A DNA stretch of 64,000 nucleotides from JAGOUA01 sp964645655 (GTDB taxonomy: Bacteria > Patescibacteriota > Patescibacteriia > 2-12-FULL-60-25), in assembly GCA_964645655.1 (NCBI GenBank), contig CAZXZS010000003.1, positions 124,001 through 188,000 on the forward strand, given 5' to 3'. Positions 14,205 through 21,954 of the stretch are shown in pieces. Position 1 is the first letter of the stretch. Each line of letters begins with the position of its first letter. A program made the position numbers and the translations under genes. Under the pieces are notes generated by a model. That model saw only the letters and a list, made by a program, of their open reading frames with translations. It made no database searches and had not been told where the DNA came from.

Positions 14205-14915
14205 ATGCAGAACGCGATCTTCATCGACCTCAAGCACCACCCCGAGGAAACCTGGCCGCTCCCCATCCCCGCCGCGCTCCAAGCGTCCGACCGGAACGGG
14301 CATCTGGTCTTCGTCGGCATCCGCGAGCTGGTCATGGAGGCGGCGTGCCGGCAGATCCCCCGGAAGAGCGCCTGGGGCGTGCGTGATGCGAAGCATTCGG
14401 ACCAGCGCGGCCTCGGCCAGCGTGTCACCGACCTGCTCGGCGCATCGGACCGCTCCGGTGGGGCACATCCGCAAGGCCTCATTCCCGCGGGCGAGATCCC
14501 GATCTTCGTCACCGACACCCCGACCCTGCCGGCGCTCGCCCTGATCTCTTTCGTGTGGGCGTGCTGGAAGGAGCAGCGCCTGATCGGCGTCATGCCGGAG
14601 ACCGACGACAAGACGGCACGTGTCCGCCACCACGGGCGCCTCAAGCGCTTGCATATGCTGGCATCAGGCGGACCGAGCGGGCTGGACGGGCTGGACATCC
14701 CCCGGCACATCCATCTCCTGTACGAACGGGAATCCCGCCTCCGGCTCGAGACCTGCCTCGAGGCCCTCGAGGCCTGGATCGACATGGACGTGCGCCGGGG
14801 CATCGACACCATGACCCGCCGCCCGTTCGAGACGATCGCCGCCCACTCGTATGCGGGCGAGGCCTGCGGGACCGACCTGTATGCCTGCACGCTCCAGTGG
14901 ACGGCGAAGCGCTGA
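14205..14915 (+). CDS. hypothetical protein, island
   Basis: 236 residues, unknown family. Starts IFIDLKHHPEE, then a central hydrophobic helix (LPALALISFVWACW near residue 112) and a helical C-terminal half with alternating charge. ATG at 14205 follows AAAGGA; an in-frame ATG at 14157 has no ribosome site. Last gene of the unit that began at 12977; a T-run terminator follows. Confidence 0.7.
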   Translation: MQNAIFIDLKHHPEETWPLPIPAALQASDRNGHLVFVGIRELVMEAACRQIPRKSAWGVRDAKHSDQRGLGQRVTDLLGASDRSGGAHPQGLIPAGEIPIFVTDTPTLPALALISFVWACWKEQRLIGVMPETDDKTARVRHHGRLKRLHMLASGGPSGLDGLDIPRHIHLLYERESRLRLETCLEALEAWIDMDVRRGIDTMTRRPFETIAAHSYAGEACGTDLYACTLQWTAKR

Positions 14916-14937
14916 AAACGGGTGCCGGTCCCGTCTC

Positions 14938-14962
14938 CCTGCACGAACGCAGGTCTTTTTTT
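14938..14962 (+). terminator. Rho-independent terminator
   Basis: CCTGCacgaacGCAGG stem followed by TC and seven T. Confidence 0.85.
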
Positions 14963-14981
14963 GCTTATATTAGCCCATATC

Positions 14982-15010
14982 TTGACAAGACTCGGCATTT
15001 TTGGTATACT
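14982..15010 (+). promoter_or_regulatory. promoter
   Basis: -35 TTGACA, 17-nt spacer, extended -10 TGG-TATACT (15005-15010): near-consensus and one of the strongest in the window. Confidence 0.9.
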
Positions 15011-15063
15011 GAAGTGTCTTCTTCCGGCCCCTTCACCCCCCCCTTCCCACCAGGAGATTGCAG

Positions 15064-15702
15064 ATGAGCGTCGAACAAGTGACCTACCTCTACGGCCGCA
15101 ACGGCGGCGCCCACTCCGTGCGCCGCACCGTCGGGGACGCGCTCGGAGCACTCGTACTCCTCCTTGGGGATCGGGTGCGCGTCGAGGCGTGCTCGCCTAC
15201 GCTGATCGTGCTCATGGAGACCGGCTTCCTGGACGGGGCGGTCAGCACGATGGTCTTCGAAGGCGCGATCGCGACCATGCGGCCGCTCTTCGAGACGGTG
15301 CAGCGCTTCCTCGAGGCGCGTGCGGGCGCGGGGCAGGCGCCGGCCGAGACCGACACGCCCCAACCTCCCACGCCGCGGCATCTCGCCGCGCTCGCGCATG
15401 TGCTCGGGATCAACGGGGAGGAGATGGCGTCCGTCGGAGCGATGAGCGGCGAACAGATCGCCCTGCTCGTCCGCTTCCACGTCGACCTGGGGGTGCCGGT
15501 AGGAACCCTCCTCACCGCGATGCGGCGGGACCCGAAGACGGTCCGGAACCTCACTGGGAACTGGATCAACAAGGCCGCGCTCGACGCGGTCAGCGAGCTC
15601 GCGCAAACCGAGCGGCCGGGCACGTGCCCGATCGCCCTCGCGCGCGAGCTGCAGGCGGGCGTGGAGCTCGACCCGCGCACGTTCGGCTGGTCGGCGGCAT
15701 AG
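15064..15702 (+). CDS. hypothetical protein, island family C
   Basis: 212 residues. Helical, with a Pro-rich linker (ETDTPQPPTPRH) near residue 100. The C-terminal segment LGINGEEM, then IALLVRFHVDLGVPVGTLL, matches the protein at 9110. It also resembles the LGI-type segment of family B. Start at 15064 follows CCAGGAG. Function unknown; the shared C-terminal domain suggests a common partner. Confidence 0.72.
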   Translation: MSVEQVTYLYGRNGGAHSVRRTVGDALGALVLLLGDRVRVEACSPTLIVLMETGFLDGAVSTMVFEGAIATMRPLFETVQRFLEARAGAGQAPAETDTPQPPTPRHLAALAHVLGINGEEMASVGAMSGEQIALLVRFHVDLGVPVGTLLTAMRRDPKTVRNLTGNWINKAALDAVSELAQTERPGTCPIALARELQAGVELDPRTFGWSAA

Positions 15703-15722
15703 GAAGCCGGCCTCATCCTGGC

Positions 15723-15790
15723 GGGAGCGATGCGCATCGCTCCCGGCCTCACCATTTCTCTTCAGACGCCCCTGGAGAAGAGCGGCGAGG
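15723..15790 (+). other. paired-hairpin element 12
   Basis: 15723-15744 is a perfect 22-bp palindrome (GGGAGCGATGC at its left half). 15747-15790 is a CCTCACC...GGCGAGG stem-loop with a TCTTC/GAAGA interior. Confidence 0.7.
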
Positions 15791-15819
15791 AAAGAACCCC
15801 CTCGAGAAAGGCCTAAGAC

Positions 15820-16353
15820 ATGTACAAAGCACCGCACCGGGCAGCGGAAAACCTGCGCGAGGCTGGCGAGCAGATGAAGATGCTCTCCAAGCAGCTCGAT
15901 AGCTGCGCGAGAACAGCGAAGCTGCACGGGTACGCGCTCACGCGCACCTCGCCGAAGACGGCCAAGGGGCAGCTGCCGTTCTTCTGGGACTGCGTGTTGG
16001 AGAGCCCCGAGTGGCGGCAGCTCATCTTGCTGCTGCAGGACCCGGTGCGCCACGGCTGGGAGGAGGGGCTGGCCGACCGCCCAGGCACGCTTCTCACCCG
16101 CACGCCTGAAGGGCAGCTCCACTCGGCCAAACGGCAGCTGCTCAACGCCACGGGCTGGGTCAGCGGCGAAGCGCCCATGGCCGCGGTGAACGCGATCCTG
16201 GAGGCCATGCTCGCTGGCGCGCGCAAGGCGCGGCAGGCGACGTACCTGCGCTGGGCCGAGAAGGCCCCGCTCGAGGCACGGCACGCGGCCGAACGAAAGC
16301 GGCTCGAACGCCGCCACAAGCGCGAGCGGGAGGAGGCGACGCGTGGCGCCTGA
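15820..16353 (+). CDS. hypothetical basic protein, island
   Basis: 177 residues, helical. The last 45 residues are strongly basic and alternate Lys/Arg with Glu (AERKRLERRHKREREEA), which fits a nucleic-acid-binding or coiled-coil tail. Starts at 15820 behind GAAAGG. Cotranscribed with 15064; a terminator follows. Confidence 0.7.
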   Translation: MYKAPHRAAENLREAGEQMKMLSKQLDSCARTAKLHGYALTRTSPKTAKGQLPFFWDCVLESPEWRQLILLLQDPVRHGWEEGLADRPGTLLTRTPEGQLHSAKRQLLNATGWVSGEAPMAAVNAILEAMLAGARKARQATYLRWAEKAPLEARHAAERKRLERRHKREREEATRGA

Positions 16354-16411
16354 CCGGATCCCGTCCAGCACGGCCTGAAAGGTGGCGGCGCTCACGCGAG
16401 TCGCCGATACG

Positions 16412-16446
16412 GCCCCTTCCCGACCTGGGAAGCGGGCTTTTTTGTT
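16412..16446 (+). terminator. Rho-independent terminator
   Basis: GCCCCTTCCC pairs with GGGAAGCGGGC, followed by TTTTTTGTTT. Confidence 0.85.
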
Positions 16447-16484
16447 TATCCAAGGCTTTTTCTGCGAGTCACCTGGTGAATGCG

Positions 16485-16513
16485 TTGACAAAACAGCTTA
16501 TTTGTGGTATCCT
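16485..16513 (+). promoter_or_regulatory. promoter
   Basis: -35 TTGACA, 17-nt spacer, extended -10 TGG-TATCCT. The ~140-nt leader that follows carries TTCGCTCAaaTGAGCGAA and CGAGGACtgGTCCTCG hairpins before the AAGGAG ribosome site. Confidence 0.88.
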
Positions 16514-16658
16514 GGACCGTTCCCTCGTGGCCCGGATAATCCTCATTTTTTCGCTCAAATGAGCGAATCCTCACCTCACCACCGCTGCCGCGTAGCGATG
16601 TTGGGGCGAGGACTGGTCCTCGAACAACCGGCAGCCATCGGCTTGCCAAGGAGCGATC

Positions 16659-17537
16659 ATGGGCGTTGTCCGTGAGACCCTCTTCGGCAAGATCGACCTG
16701 GATACGCTCACGGCCATGCTCGTGCTCGGGATTGACCCGACGCGACAGGCCGTGCGGCAGATTTCCGGGTCGGCCTCGGCCGAAGCGTTGCGCGACCCCC
16801 GCACCCTCTGCCTCGAAGTCGGCGGGACGGGACGAGAGAAGGAGAACGACTTCGACCATCACGGTCCAAGCATGGGAACCGGGTCGAGCCTGTCGGCATG
16901 CGCGCAAGCGCTGCGGCGGCTGGCCAGGCTCGTCGATTATGTCGACGAGCTGGATCGGGGCGTGCGGCGGGCCGAAGAGATCGTGGGCGGCGGCTTCCCG
17001 TCGCTCGCGCAACTGGTCTCCGGCATGCTGCTCGTCGAGCGCGATCCGGAGCGGCGGGTCGCCTGCGGGCTCGAGATCCTGCGCGCGGTCGTGCAGTCGG
17101 GCCTTGATCCGTACGGGAGCATGGAACCGCTGCTCGAACACGTCCCCGGAGCGATCCGGTGGGCGGAACAGAAGCGTCTGCACGACCGCGCCTTCGAGCA
17201 GGTCTGCGCGGACGCCCAGTGGCACACGACCGCCAGCGGCGCGACGCTCGCGGTGGTCGTGGCGAGCTGGATCGGCGCCCCGGGCGCCTTGTACGGGCGC
17301 GGCGCGACCTTCGTGGTGGCGCTGAATCCGGCCATGGAGGCGGCGGACGGGAAGACCGTCCGCAAGTTCACGGTCGCCGGCCACCGGCAACTCGTGACCG
17401 CCCTCCTGGAACCGCTGCAGGCGCGGGAGCCCGGTTGGGGCGGACCGCAGCACGGCAGCATCATCGGCTCGCCGCGCGATGCGTCGAGCGGGCTCGGCCT
17501 CGAAGAGGTCGTCGCCCTCGCGATCGCACGGCTCTAG
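16659..17537 (+). CDS. putative DHH-type phosphoesterase-like protein (paralogue 1)
   Basis: 292 residues. IDLDTLTAMLVLG (~residues 12-24) resembles DHH motif I. DFDHHG (~66-71) carries the family-defining DHH triad. LVDYVDELDRG (~92-102) fits the later metal-binding Asp. The C-terminal GWGGPQHGSIIGSPR (~262-276) resembles the Gly-rich substrate loop of DHHA1 domains. DHH proteins hydrolyse phosphodiester or pyrophosphate bonds using two metal ions. Three paralogues follow (17745, 19004, 21091) in which DHH is lost, so this copy may be the active one. The assignment is from motif reading only. Start at 16659 follows AAGGAG. Confidence 0.6.
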   Translation: MGVVRETLFGKIDLDTLTAMLVLGIDPTRQAVRQISGSASAEALRDPRTLCLEVGGTGREKENDFDHHGPSMGTGSSLSACAQALRRLARLVDYVDELDRGVRRAEEIVGGGFPSLAQLVSGMLLVERDPERRVACGLEILRAVVQSGLDPYGSMEPLLEHVPGAIRWAEQKRLHDRAFEQVCADAQWHTTASGATLAVVVASWIGAPGALYGRGATFVVALNPAMEAADGKTVRKFTVAGHRQLVTALLEPLQAREPGWGGPQHGSIIGSPRDASSGLGLEEVVALAIARL

Positions 17538-17744
17538 CCGCGCGGCCCACCACACGGAACGGACTCCGGCACGTCTCCAGTAGCCACAAGCGCGAACGAG
17601 ACGGGCACGCATTCCAGGCGAAAAGTCCACCTGGACCGTTCGGAAGCGGCATTTCGGCCGTGACCGGGCGGGGCGCGATCAAGCGCATGCGACTCCCCTT
17701 CCTTCCGGGTGGACGTACCTGGAAGGGGCGTGGAGCCGTGTCCC
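17538..17744 (+). other. hairpin-rich spacer between paralogues 1 and 2
   Basis: 207 nt without a gene. GTCCAccTGGAC near 17628, and CCCCTTCC/GGAAGGGG with an inner GGGT/ACC stem at about 17694-17728, placed just before the start of the next gene like the second hairpin of the paired elements. Confidence 0.5.
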
Positions 17745-18860
17745 GTGAAGATCCGCTATCTGGCGTTTCGCTCGCCCGCCGACCTCGCCGTCATCCCCGC
17801 CGACGCGGAGGTGATCGGGATCGAGGTGCCGCCCACGGCCCCCATGGCGGCCCGCGAACGCTGCACGCTGGGGATCATCGACCCCCAGCACACCGACGGG
17901 CTCCAGCTGAGCGCGTCCCTCGCGTGTCTCAACGGCACCCACCCGGCCATCAAGGCCCTGCTCGCGGCCGTGAAGGCGGGCCGGGCCGAGATCTGGCTGA
18001 TCACCCCGCGCTTCGACCTCGATGCCGGGGTCGCGATGGCCATCCTCACCCGCGAGATGCGCGAGCTCGTTGCGCACATGGAGACCGGCGTCCGGATGGG
18101 CGGCTGGTCCCGTGCCACGCAGCAGCGCATCACGGCCGTCGACCGGGCCGACAACTTCCTCGCGGGGACCCTGGCCGACTGGCCCGGACCCCAGGACCTC
18201 CCCACCGTCGCCAAGCCGTGGAACGTCACCGGCGGCGTGGGCGAGGTCGAGGAGCTCGCGGGACCGAACTGGCTCACGGGCTGGACGCTCCCGGGGGTCG
18301 GGCTCACGCTCGAGACCGTGGTCGGCGCGCTCCGCTCGTGGCTCGAGGAGGGCCCGACGAGCGAAGGGCGGCCGATCGAGACGATCGAGGAAGCGGAAGC
18401 GCTGGCGCGTGACGCCAACACCCGGGGCGACGCGCGGGACCTGCTCTGGGCCGCCGACAAGGCGGCGAAACGCTCGCGCCTCGACCTGGCGGTAGCGCTC
18501 GAGAACGGAACCCTGAAGCCCGAGCCCATCCACGACGGGCGCGCGGTCTTCATGGACCTCACCAAGGTGCGGCTGCCGAGCACGGCCACGGCCGGCATCG
18601 GCTACTGCGTCGCGCCGGTGTCGACGGTCCGCCTCTTCGACGCCCGGGCGGGCCAGAACCGGTTCAGCGTCGCCTGCTTCAACCCCAAGTACCTGGATTT
18701 CGACCGCTTCGTGGCCGAGATCAACGCCCTCGAGAAGGGCGGCGGGACGTGGGGCGGGAATCGGGCTTCAGGCATGATCGGCTCGCCGCAGGGCAAGGAT
18801 ACGCCGACCACGATCACGCTAGAGGAATTCCTCGCGGTCGTGGGCCGTTGCCTGCGCTAG
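17745..18860 (+). CDS. DHH-like paralogue 2 (degenerate)
   Basis: 371 residues from the GTG at 17745 (GGAG 9 nt upstream; in-frame GTGs at 17709 and 17730 are alternatives). An added N-terminal ~85 residues contain IDPQHTDG. LITPRFDLDAGVAMAIL near residue 90 matches motif I. AVDRADNFLAG follows, then WPGPQ. The C-terminal domain (GIGYCVAPV, then GGTWGGNRASGMIGSPQG) matches paralogue 3 and the end of paralogue 1. No DHH triad is present, so catalysis is doubtful; binding or regulation is possible. Confidence 0.65.
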   Translation: MKIRYLAFRSPADLAVIPADAEVIGIEVPPTAPMAARERCTLGIIDPQHTDGLQLSASLACLNGTHPAIKALLAAVKAGRAEIWLITPRFDLDAGVAMAILTREMRELVAHMETGVRMGGWSRATQQRITAVDRADNFLAGTLADWPGPQDLPTVAKPWNVTGGVGEVEELAGPNWLTGWTLPGVGLTLETVVGALRSWLEEGPTSEGRPIETIEEAEALARDANTRGDARDLLWAADKAAKRSRLDLAVALENGTLKPEPIHDGRAVFMDLTKVRLPSTATAGIGYCVAPVSTVRLFDARAGQNRFSVACFNPKYLDFDRFVAEINALEKGGGTWGGNRASGMIGSPQGKDTPTTITLEEFLAVVGRCLR

Positions 18861-18884
18861 ACGATCCTGCGACTCGCCAACCTC

Positions 18885-18911
18885 AGACCCCTCGTCTGGG
18901 GTCTTTTCTTT
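18885..18911 (+). terminator. Rho-independent terminator
   Basis: AGACCCCtcgtctGGGGTCT followed by TTTCTTTTG. Confidence 0.85.
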
Positions 18912-18928
18912 TGTATGCCTTGGCCCCA

Positions 18929-18957
18929 TTGACGCGAGGAGCGACTTCTGGTAGCGT
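18929..18957 (+). promoter_or_regulatory. promoter
   Basis: -35 TTGACG, 17-nt spacer, extended -10 TGG-TAGCGT. Confidence 0.72.
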
Positions 18958-19003
18958 CGCTGGCGCTCGTATCGTTCCATCACCCCAAAAAAGGAGGCTC
19001 CCC

Positions 19004-20146
19004 ATGCCCCTGTTCCTGTTCGTCGACCATCCGGATGAGCTCATGCGGATCCCGGAAGGCGACAGTGCCTTCGGGCTCGAGCCCAGGATCGGACATCCCG
19101 AGCTGAGCCGCTTCTGTGACCTCGGCGTGCTCCGCGGCGGGACCAATCCCCAGGGCCACACCTACGGCCTGGTCCTCGACGCGCTCGGGCTGATCTCGCA
19201 CACCTCCGCCACCAACCGCCCTCCGCTCCTCAAGTTCGAGTGGGGGAACTGCGACCGCCTCTGGATCGTCAGCGCGCACCGTACGCTGGAGACCATGGTC
19301 GCGATGCTGGTCCTCGAGGATGCGCTCCGCCCCGAGCCGGTCCTCTTCCCCCGCCCGCGCACGCGCGAGGAGCGGGAGGCGGAACTCTTCCACTGCCGCA
19401 ACCAGGACCCTACGGGGATCATGGCGCGGCTCCAGGCCGTGGACGAGTCAGCCCGTTTCGTGCGCGGCGAGATCGCGACCTGGCCGGGACCGCAGGGCGG
19501 CCACCAGGGCACCGACCACTGGGTGAAGCACGGCTTCCCGTCGGAGGTGATGGACCTTGCGGGTCCGAACCAGCTCGTGCAGTGGTCCGCCGACCCGACG
19601 TTCCCGCAGGACCTGGTGCTGGCGGCCCTTCGCCACTGGCTCATGGAGGGAACGCCCGACCTCTTCGACCACGACGACGACTTCGACCTCGCCAACCAGA
19701 GCATCTGGACGAACGACCCCGCTGGGTTGCTGCGGGCTGCCACGGCGCACGCGTTCCTGGTGCGGGCCGCGTTCATCTGCCGGCTGGATGCGCACCGCAT
19801 CCGGCCGGCGCTGATGGACAACGAGAAGGTCGTCCTGCTGAACCTGTCCGACGAGCCCGTCCCACCGAGCCTCCTCGTGCGTAGTGGGTTCTGCGTGGCG
19901 CCGGTAGTCGCGTTCGTGTACGGGCAGGACGGCGTGCGCCACTACGCCGTCGTCCCCTTCCATGACCGGTACTTCGACCGCGACGCGTTCCTGCGGCGTG
20001 TCGCGGCCCTCGAGACGTCGGGCCGGGCCTGGCGTGTCACCCACCCGCGCGAGCCGCTCGGCAACGCCGTCGTATCGCCCGCGGGCGTGCGGAGCGAGGT
20101 CGGTTTCACGGCGTTCCTCGCGCTCGTGCAGGAGTGCTGCCGGTAG
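19004..20146 (+). CDS. DHH-like paralogue 3 (degenerate)
   Basis: 380 residues, collinear with paralogue 2: NPQGHTYG near residue 45, a motif I counterpart HRTLETMVAMLVLED that has lost both Asp, AVDESARFVRGE, WPGPQGG, LAGPNQLVQW, then GFCVAPVVAFVYGQ and YDRD-type segments at the C-terminus. Loss of the metal ligands argues against enzyme activity. Start at 19004 follows a perfect AAGGAGG. Has its own promoter and terminator. Confidence 0.65.
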   Translation: MPLFLFVDHPDELMRIPEGDSAFGLEPRIGHPELSRFCDLGVLRGGTNPQGHTYGLVLDALGLISHTSATNRPPLLKFEWGNCDRLWIVSAHRTLETMVAMLVLEDALRPEPVLFPRPRTREEREAELFHCRNQDPTGIMARLQAVDESARFVRGEIATWPGPQGGHQGTDHWVKHGFPSEVMDLAGPNQLVQWSADPTFPQDLVLAALRHWLMEGTPDLFDHDDDFDLANQSIWTNDPAGLLRAATAHAFLVRAAFICRLDAHRIRPALMDNEKVVLLNLSDEPVPPSLLVRSGFCVAPVVAFVYGQDGVRHYAVVPFHDRYFDRDAFLRRVAALETSGRAWRVTHPREPLGNAVVSPAGVRSEVGFTAFLALVQECCR

Positions 20147-20163
20147 TCGACGCTGGCCTCGGA

Positions 20164-20190
20164 TGCCCCCCATCTGGGGTCTTTTTTATT
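20164..20190 (+). terminator. Rho-independent terminator
   Basis: CCCCcatctGGGG stem followed by TCTTTTTTATT. Confidence 0.8.
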
Positions 20191-20222
20191 ATTTGGACGT
20201 CCGTCTTGGCTCCATGACCCCA

Positions 20223-20250
20223 TTGACAAGTTCCCCTTTCTTGCTATCCT
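20223..20250 (+). promoter_or_regulatory. promoter
   Basis: -35 TTGACA, 16-nt spacer, extended -10 TGC-TATCCT. Confidence 0.85.
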
Positions 20251-20271
20251 CGCCCTCAGGAGGCATACGCC

Positions 20272-20859
20272 ATGCGGACGACTCGCTGGGAAGACATCAA
20301 GGACAAGGTGCAGGCACGGAACAGGGCCCTGGAGGCATTGCGGGACGCGCAGGCGGCCATCTCCCACCAACTCACGGAATGGGCCTTCAAGCGGCTGCAA
20401 GGGCGGGGCATGAAGGCGGTCGCTCGTCTCGTGAGCAACGGACGGGATACCGAGTCCTATGACGGGCCCATGTCGTCGGCCAACCGGTCAGCCATCTGGC
20501 AGGCCTTCAGGCACGACTTCGAGCGGCCGGCCTACGTGATCCTGGTCCTGTACAGCAGCTGGCTGGCGGAGACCCTGCCGGCGGATCCCTCGACGCTCAG
20601 TGCGTCGCGAACCCGGGCCCTGCCCACCTGCCCTCCGGACAGGCGCACGCACATCCTCCGTGACACCGCGCCGGACGACGAACTCAGGCCGCACCCGGAG
20701 ATCGTCGACCTGGTGATCGAGGGGATCGAGACGGCCGATGCCCTGATCCTGCCCGGGGTGGGCACGGTCACGCGGGGCCAGCTCACCATCGACGTCCCGG
20801 GGCTGATGCGGTTCCGGGAGCTCCATGAGCGAAAGACGGAGCCGGAGGCCCGCGGCTGA
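20272..20859 (+). CDS. hypothetical protein, island
   Basis: 195 residues. Helical N-terminal 60 residues (DIKDKVQARNRALEALRDAQ), a hydrophobic stretch YVILVLYSSWLAE near residue 86, and a C-terminal alpha/beta part. No family recognised. Start at 20272 follows CAGGAGG. A single-gene unit between two DHH-like paralogues. Confidence 0.7.
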   Translation: MRTTRWEDIKDKVQARNRALEALRDAQAAISHQLTEWAFKRLQGRGMKAVARLVSNGRDTESYDGPMSSANRSAIWQAFRHDFERPAYVILVLYSSWLAETLPADPSTLSASRTRALPTCPPDRRTHILRDTAPDDELRPHPEIVDLVIEGIETADALILPGVGTVTRGQLTIDVPGLMRFRELHERKTEPEARG

Positions 20860-20912
20860 AGACCGCGCCGACCGCACTCACGCCAAACGCCAACATCACA
20901 CGCCTCTCCACC

Positions 20913-20947
20913 TCCCGTCCCGCCCTGCGCCGGACGGGATTTTCTTG
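20913..20947 (+). terminator. Rho-independent terminator
   Basis: TCCCGTCC/GGACGGGA stem followed by TTTTCTTG. Confidence 0.8.
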
Positions 20948-21000
20948 CTAAATTATGGATTTTTTCAGCCCTTCGAGAGCGAATTCACCGTATCGACCCC

Positions 21001-21029
21001 TTGACACGACGCTCGTTCTCGGCTAGGAT
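21001..21029 (+). promoter_or_regulatory. promoter
   Basis: -35 TTGACA, 17-nt spacer, -10 TAGGAT. Confidence 0.78.
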
Positions 21030-21090
21030 CGCCCATCGGCTTCCGGGTGACGATGTCCGTCGCCCATACCCACCGAAACGGAGAGACGCC

Positions 21091-21735
21091 ATGGCCTCAA
21101 AACCGGTCCCGCACACCCGCTACATCGACCTCATGCGCAACCCGGGCGCGATCGACACGCTCGCACGCAACACCTTCTGCCTGGGCATCGAGGTGTCCGC
21201 CCAAGACTTCGCCGCCGCCCTCGGGCCGCGCGCCACGGAGGGCGCGGTCCTCGACAAGGCCGTCCTCGGCGGCGACTCGGCCCTGCGTCGACTCCTCGCC
21301 GACGCTACGCTGTTCGAGGAGCGCTGCCGTGGCCTGATCGCCGGCAGGCCGTTCACCTTCGTCACCCGCGACCCCGACCTCAAGACGGTCGCGGCGCTCG
21401 ACTTCCTGCGCACGTGCGTCTCCTGGTCGCGCTGGGCCGGCGCGCTCGAGGTGGAGGCGGACGAGAAGATGCGGCCGTACTGGAGTGGCTGGCTCCGCCG
21501 GCTCCGCCGGATCGCCGACAACGAGCGCGGCCTGGGCATGCCGAAGAAGATCCTGGAGACGTACCGGCAGACGGATCTGACGTTGGAGGCCTGCGCGGAA
21601 CTCGTGGGCGGCTGGACGTGGGGCGGGCTCCGCAGGACCACGCCCATGTCACTGGACGAGGCGATCCGGAAGGCGAACGAGGCGCACCTCGAACCCCTCT
21701 ACTCGCTGCTCGAACGGTCGCTTCCGTCGACCTGA
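21091..21735 (+). CDS. short DHH-like paralogue 4 (degenerate)
   Basis: 214 residues. FTFVTRDPDLKTVAALDFL near residue 90 aligns with motif I of paralogue 2. RIADNERGLGM aligns with AVDRADNFLAG. The C-terminal GGWTWGGLRRTTPMSLDEA aligns with the GGTWGG segment. The middle ~150 residues of paralogues 2 and 3 are missing, so this is a shortened member. Start at 21091 behind GGAGAGACGCC; the upstream frame crosses the promoter. Confidence 0.6.
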   Translation: MASKPVPHTRYIDLMRNPGAIDTLARNTFCLGIEVSAQDFAAALGPRATEGAVLDKAVLGGDSALRRLLADATLFEERCRGLIAGRPFTFVTRDPDLKTVAALDFLRTCVSWSRWAGALEVEADEKMRPYWSGWLRRLRRIADNERGLGMPKKILETYRQTDLTLEACAELVGGWTWGGLRRTTPMSLDEAIRKANEAHLEPLYSLLERSLPST

Positions 21736-21746
21736 GCCGCGGCTCT

Positions 21747-21782
21747 GCCCGTTTCCATTTCGGTGGGGACGGGCGTTTTTTT
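21747..21782 (+). terminator. Rho-independent terminator
   Basis: GCCCGT/ACGGGC stem (inner TCC/GGG) followed by G and seven T. An AT-rich stretch of ~130 bp without features follows. Confidence 0.85.
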
Positions 21783-21919
21783 AGAAATTTTGCCCAATGA
21801 TAGCAAAAAAACACGCGTGCAGAGGATTTTGAGATGCATTATAAGATTAATTGTAAATAGTTAATTATGATATAAATTCACTATAATTAGCCAAAATATA
21901 TTGTTTTAGACACATATAC

Positions 21920-21948
21920 TTGACAATACCCTGCGGATCTGGTATGAT
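21920..21948 (+). promoter_or_regulatory. promoter of candidate large RNA
   Basis: -35 TTGACA, 17-nt spacer, extended -10 TGG-TATGAT. No plausible start codon with a ribosome site occurs for 1.6 kb downstream. Confidence 0.85.
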
Positions 21949-21954
21949 GAATGG

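Noticed and set aside
6255..15790. CRISPR array
   Set aside because: Repeated hairpins are separated by whole genes, differ in sequence and have no regular spacers; no cas gene is present.
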